35,689 nt of DNA, taken from the NCBI RefSeq assembly GCF_002161175.1, contig NZ_NFMA01000029.1, positions 1 to 35,689 of the forward strand, given 5' to 3'. Positions 32,759-35,689 of the stretch are shown in pieces. The translations under genes and the position numbers were made by a program. The stretch comes from Flavonifractor sp. An100. GTDB lineage: Bacteria; Bacillota; Clostridia; Oscillospirales; Oscillospiraceae. How positions within the stretch are numbered: the first letter of the stretch is position 1; every line of letters starts with the position of its first letter. The notes beneath the pieces are model-generated. The model was not told where the DNA came from and searched no databases. It saw only the letters and a list, made by a program, of their open reading frames with translations.

Positions 32759-33511
32759 ATGTTAAAGAAGATAAATGACCTGCTTGCCGGGCTGCCCATG
32801 ACCATTGTGGCAGGCGTTTTTTTGTTGATTGATCTTGTGCCCCATCTGGCAGAGGAATTTGGCGGCACGCCGATGCAGCTGAGCGTCTTGCCCTTTGATC
32901 CCGCATGGGTCACAGTCCTCATCAGCGGCATCCCCCTTTTGTATCTGGCGATCTGGAGGATCATCTATAATCCCGGCATCAGCAAAATCTCTTCCGCACT
33001 CCTGATCTCCATCGCTATGTTTGCCGCCATTGCCATCGGAGATCTATTTGCTGCCGGTGAGGTGGCCTTCATTATGGCCATCGGCGCCCTTTTGGAGGAA
33101 GCTACCACGAACCGGGCAAAAAAGGGATTGAATCAGCTGATCCGCCTGGCGCCCACAAAAGGCCGCCGGATCAACAATGGCACAGAAGAAATGATTCCCG
33201 CTGAAGAGATCCGGCAAGGCGACACCCTGCGGATTCTCCCTGGAGAAACCATTCCCGTGGACGGAACCATTATCCATGGCGAAACCTCCGTGGACCAGTC
33301 CATCATGACCGGGGAATCCCTGCCGGTGGATAAAAGTGTGGGAGACGAGGTCTTTTGCGGTACCATCAACCGCTTTGGCTCCATTGATATGACCGCCACC
33401 AAGGTGGGTGAAAACAGTTCTCTGCAAAAACTGATCCGCATGGTACGAATGGCGATACAGAACTTTTCAAAAAATCCTGTAATATCAATGGTTCCCGGGC
33501 TTGCCGGATAG
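32759..33511 (+). pseudogene. 3'-truncated P-type ATPase
   Basis: Encodes 250 residues: a leading membrane segment, two to four membrane helices, and the actuator domain with PGETIPVDG and MTGESLPVDKS, up to SSLQKLIRMV. After that the P1B sequence stops and unrelated residues (AIQNFSKNPVISMVPG) run to a stop. The CPC motif, the phosphorylation site (DKTGT) and the nucleotide domain are missing, so it cannot transport. Start and promoter are intact, with GGGAGG seven bases before the ATG. The truncation point near 33450 is the likely left boundary of the next mobile element. Confidence 0.87.
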
Positions 33512-33539
33512 CAAATAACTTGTATTAGACCCCCCTATC

Positions 33540-33571
33540 GGGCGGCTGTTTTGATGACAGCCGCCCTTTTT
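33540..33571 (+). terminator. intrinsic terminator at the start of accessory region 3
   Basis: GGGCGGCTG (33540-33548) pairs with CAGCCGCCC (33558-33566) and ends in TTTTT. A second GGGCGGC/GCCGCCC hairpin lies at 33629-33651. No gene is seen in 33512-33746. Confidence 0.85.
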
Positions 33572-33746
33572 CTATCCCCAAATCAAGTGTGCGTTTTAGG
33601 GTGAGAAATCCCCTGATTTTTCGTCTGTGGGCGGCGCAAACGAAGCCGCCCATATTCTTTCCCTCATGGGAGGCCAGACGGTGATACAGGGGCACAAACC
33701 CACCGAAACTTACACTTTTTAAGACCGAAAAAAGGAGATGTTCGAT

Positions 33747-34652
33747 ATGGCGGTGTTCCGCATTGAGAAAACCCAAAATTATACAGTGATGTCCAATCAC
33801 CATCTGCGTAACATGGATCTGTCGCTTAAATCCAAGGGACTGCTCTCCATGATGCTGTCCCTGCCGGAGGACTGGAATTATACCACCAGGGGCCTTGCGA
33901 AAATCTGCAAGGAGGGCACGGACAGCATCAGTTCCGCCCTGAAGGAACTGGAGCGGGCCGGGTACATCGTCCGCAACCGCCTCCGGAACAACAAGGGCAA
34001 GATCGTGGATGTGGAGTATGTCATCTATGAAACGCCCCATCCCTCGGAGCCGGACGGGCCGTGTGAGGGCGCGCCGGACACGGAACATCCAGATACGGAA
34101 AACCCGGATATGGATACTCCGGGTCTGGAAAACCGGCCGCAATTAAATAAAGATAAAAGCAATCCTAATAAATCAAAAAAAGATGGACTCAGTACGGAAG
34201 GATCAAATCCTGTCCTATCAATCCCCCCAACCCCCAGGGGCTCGGACGGGATGGGACGAGACTGGATGCGGGAGCGTGAGAGTTACCGGGAATTGATTTT
34301 GGAGAACATCAAGTATGACTACCTCATCCAGAACCATCAGCTTGACCGGGACCGTCTGGATGAACTGGTGGAGCTCATGGTGGACACGGTGTGCTCCAAC
34401 CGGGAGATGATCCGTATCGCCGGGGACGACTACCCGGCGGAGGTGGTCAAATCCCGGTTCCTGAAGCTGAACAGTTCCCACATCGAGTATGTGCTGGACC
34501 GGATGCGGGAGAACACCACCTATGTCCGCAATATCAAGAAATACCTGCTGGCCGCTTTGTATAACGCCCCGGCCACCATCGGCAGCTACTACACTTCCCT
34601 GGTGAGCCACGATATGTACGGCGAACACGGAGGTGTCAACTGCCAGTCATAA
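33747..34652 (+). CDS. replication-initiator-like HTH protein (DUF6017 type)
   Basis: A 301-residue protein. Residues 1-85 form a winged helix (MAVFRIEKTQNYTVMSNHHL, LSLKSKGLLSMMLSLPEDWN, ISSALKELERAGYIVR) that is typical of initiator proteins of gut Firmicute integrative elements. A proline- and charge-rich linker follows (about 95-160), then a helical domain ending in YIKKYLLAALYN-like residues (RNIKKYLLAALYN) as in DUF6017. AAGGAG precedes the ATG at 33747 by nine bases. It presumably binds an origin of the element; the repeats at the window edge are a candidate. Confidence 0.82.
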   Translation: MAVFRIEKTQNYTVMSNHHLRNMDLSLKSKGLLSMMLSLPEDWNYTTRGLAKICKEGTDSISSALKELERAGYIVRNRLRNNKGKIVDVEYVIYETPHPSEPDGPCEGAPDTEHPDTENPDMDTPGLENRPQLNKDKSNPNKSKKDGLSTEGSNPVLSIPPTPRGSDGMGRDWMRERESYRELILENIKYDYLIQNHQLDRDRLDELVELMVDTVCSNREMIRIAGDDYPAEVVKSRFLKLNSSHIEYVLDRMRENTTYVRNIKKYLLAALYNAPATIGSYYTSLVSHDMYGEHGGVNCQS

Positions 34653-34689
34653 AGGGATTTCCAAATTGGAAGCTCCTCTAAACGTGGGG

Positions 34690-34965
34690 GCGGGATGGAA
34701 CGAAACAGTCCATCCCATTACAACGAATACCCAGCGTCAACGATGGGAGCCCTGAAACGGGGCTCCCTGCGGATGTATGAATGTGGGATAGAGCGTGGGC
34801 GAAAGGCAGAGATCGCAGGGGCTGTGTCTATCCCTGCAAACAGAGCTTCCGGGCGATTCTCATCGCCTGTCTCCATTACCAGTCCGCACGCTCGAAAAAG
34901 TGTGCAGATAAGGGTTGAAAATGGGCTAAAAAATCGTTTGTGACGGCTTTTCCGGGAGCCGCCCT
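34690..34965. other. structured non-coding region, candidate RNA
   Basis: No convincing gene, but several hairpins are packed here: GGGATGGA/TCCATCCC (34692-34716), GGGAGCCC/GGGCTCCC (34745-34767), GCAGGG/CCCTGC (34815-34837), GGCGAT/ATCGCC with a TCTC loop (34852-34867), and CGGCT/AGCCG (34944-34961). A closing stem GAGCGTG/CACGCTC joins 34791-34797 with 34887-34893. Short frames on both strands lack ribosome sites. It could be a small RNA, a cis-acting site or an origin region. Confidence 0.45.
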
Positions 34966-35044
34966 TATGATTTCCCATGCGGGCCTCTCCCGCTAATTTG
35001 AGTGGTGCAGAGAGGCTGTTTTGAATACTTTTCCATAACAGAGC

Positions 35045-35095
35045 GGGAGCACCGCCTTCGGTTTGAGCCGAGGGTGACGCTCCCATTATTTTTCC
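35045..35095 (+). terminator. hairpin with T-tract
   Basis: GGGAGC (35045-35050) pairs with GCTCCC (35079-35084) around an inner CC/GG stem, followed by ATTATTTTTCC. It separates the structured region from the next promoter. Confidence 0.7.
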
Positions 35096-35127
35096 TAAAG
35101 TTTATTCGCCAACAGCGAAATTTCATA

Positions 35128-35156
35128 TTGACATACGGCTTAAAATTTGCTATTAT
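35128..35156 (+). promoter_or_regulatory. consensus promoter
   Basis: TTGACA (35128-35133) and TATTAT (35151-35156) at exactly 17-base spacing, matching the sigma-A consensus in 11 of 12 positions. It drives a leader of about 160-260 bases. Confidence 0.88.
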
Positions 35157-35297
35157 AACATTGCAGCGAAAAGCAGAGCAGGTGTTCTGCTGGTCTTCTC
35201 CCCCAAATTGGAGTGCGTCAGCACTCGCGGAACATCTTAAAGGTGTTCTACCCCACGGGGGCGGCACACGGCTTGACCGCCCGATGCGCCGTCGCCC

Positions 35298-35330
35298 GGC
35301 ATGGCCCAAGCCGGGAGCTTGGGCCATGCC
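35298..35330 (+). promoter_or_regulatory. 13-bp perfect hairpin in the leader
   Basis: GGCATGGCCCAAG (35298-35310) and CTTGGGCCATGCC (35318-35330) pair fully. The loop CCGGGAG holds a ribosome-site-like GGGAG and the 3' arm holds an ATG (35326) in frame with the small ORF. A weaker GAACATCTT/AGGTGTTC hairpin lies upstream near 35231-35250. This resembles translational control by occlusion. Confidence 0.55.
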
Positions 35331-35424
35331 CAAAGAAATTAGATGGGTTGTCCTGTATGCACCAACTCTTTCCCGGGAGGGAGCCACACCAACTATACTT
35401 CGTGGTTCTCGAAAGAGGTTTGTT

Positions 35425-35610
35425 ATGCAAAAGCATAAGAAATCGCTGTTCATGCAGGACAGTCCCGGCAACTCGTCGGTCCCCCGGACTTCTCACCGTT
35501 TCAAGTTTAAGCGTAAATGGCGCAAGACCGTATTCCGGTTAGCGTTTAAGGCGCTTGAAGTGCTGCTGGTTGCGTACGCCGCTCAAAAAGTGCAACTTGA
35601 CCGCAGATGA
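35425..35610 (+). CDS. small basic protein of unknown function
   Basis: Reads 61 residues, MQKHKKSLFMQDSPGNSSVP at the start, then a strongly basic RFKFKRKWRKTVFRL stretch and a hydrophobic end, LEVLLVAYAAQ. AAGAGG lies six bases before the ATG. A longer form from the ATG at 35326 (94 residues) is also possible. It is unrecognised; the last residues may derive from the adjacent repeat-bearing DNA. Confidence 0.45.
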   Translation: MQKHKKSLFMQDSPGNSSVPRTSHRFKFKRKWRKTVFRLAFKALEVLLVAYAAQKVQLDRR

Positions 35611-35689
35611 TGGTGCATAGCCACCGCTGGAATGGTGCACCCATTCCGCCGAAATGGTGCATGGCGGCCGCTGGCGTGGTGCACCGGGC
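35611..35689. repeat. four 22-base-spaced TGGTGCA repeats
   Basis: TGGTGCA starts at 35611, 35633, 35655 and 35677, exactly 22 bases apart, each followed by C or T. In the three complete copies an extended core CCGCYG occurs at a fixed offset. Two helical turns separate the copies, so they lie on one DNA face. They could be replication iterons or the terminal repeats of an IS21-type element whose body lies beyond the window. Confidence 0.8.

Noticed and set aside
34718..35086. Leftward frame of 122 codons and rightward frame 34695-34943
   Set aside because: Neither has a ribosome site or a recognisable protein pattern. They overlap the hairpin-rich region and a terminator.
35611..35689. CRISPR array
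   Set aside because: The 22-base unit contains both the conserved and the variable part; there are no 30-base spacers and no cas genes.

Overview
The window reads as chromosome from a GC-rich anaerobic Firmicute. The best fit is gut Oscillospiraceae (Flavonifractor, Pseudoflavonifractor or Lawsonibacter type), followed by accessory DNA. The basis is family resemblance recalled from gene content: a YqeG/aminopeptidase P/EF-P cluster, a Sapep dipeptidase, Rnf genes, a DUF1540 peptide and a single-chain PurL with a fused glutaminase. It also rests on GGAGG ribosome sites and TTGACA/TATAAT promoters. No database search was possible.

Core region, 1-20536. A leftward cluster runs yqeG, endonuclease IV-like gene, aminopeptidase P, efp. 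A rightward group follows (unknown gene, Dabb protein, Sapep dipeptidase), then a leftward secreted GH26-like/SLH protein. A rightward Rnf-type operon (rnfC, a fused rnfD-rnfG, an rnfA-like gene) ends at a strong terminator with no rnfB or rnfE present. Next come a 57-residue DUF1540 peptide, a YjdF-like membrane protein, a 70-residue protein, pgeF, an orphan peptide-type binding lipoprotein and purL. A tRNA Met-Glu-Val cluster with a consensus promoter closes the core.

Accessory region 1, about 20537-27400. Just past tRNA-Val lies a decayed copy of its 3' end. It is followed by a leftward chimeric gene in which a RepA-type ATPase is joined in frame to a large serine recombinase lacking its catalytic domain. 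Divergent from it is the most striking find: a 1009-residue homologue of eukaryotic-type RNA-dependent RNA polymerases and phage YonO. It carries recognisable DGxG, FQIR...KG, RNP and DYDGD motifs. Its stop overlaps the start of a 290-residue unknown partner. Both genes share a promoter and sit beside a palindrome-rich divergent intergenic region. Broken gene fragments follow.

Accessory region 2, 27530-33511, is a metal-response island. An arsR, araC-type and DUF1349 operon runs left. A free HMA metallochaperone and a CadA-type P1B ATPase run right, from a promoter with a dyad just downstream of it. A TetR regulator is divergent from a second P-type ATPase that is cut off after its actuator domain.

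Accessory region 3, 33512-35689, looks like one end of an integrative element. It has a replication-initiator-like HTH protein, about 770 bases without a convincing gene but rich in hairpins, a consensus promoter with a structured leader and a small basic ORF, and four 22-base-spaced repeats running off the window edge.

Most other long reading frames are antisense shadows caused by high GC.
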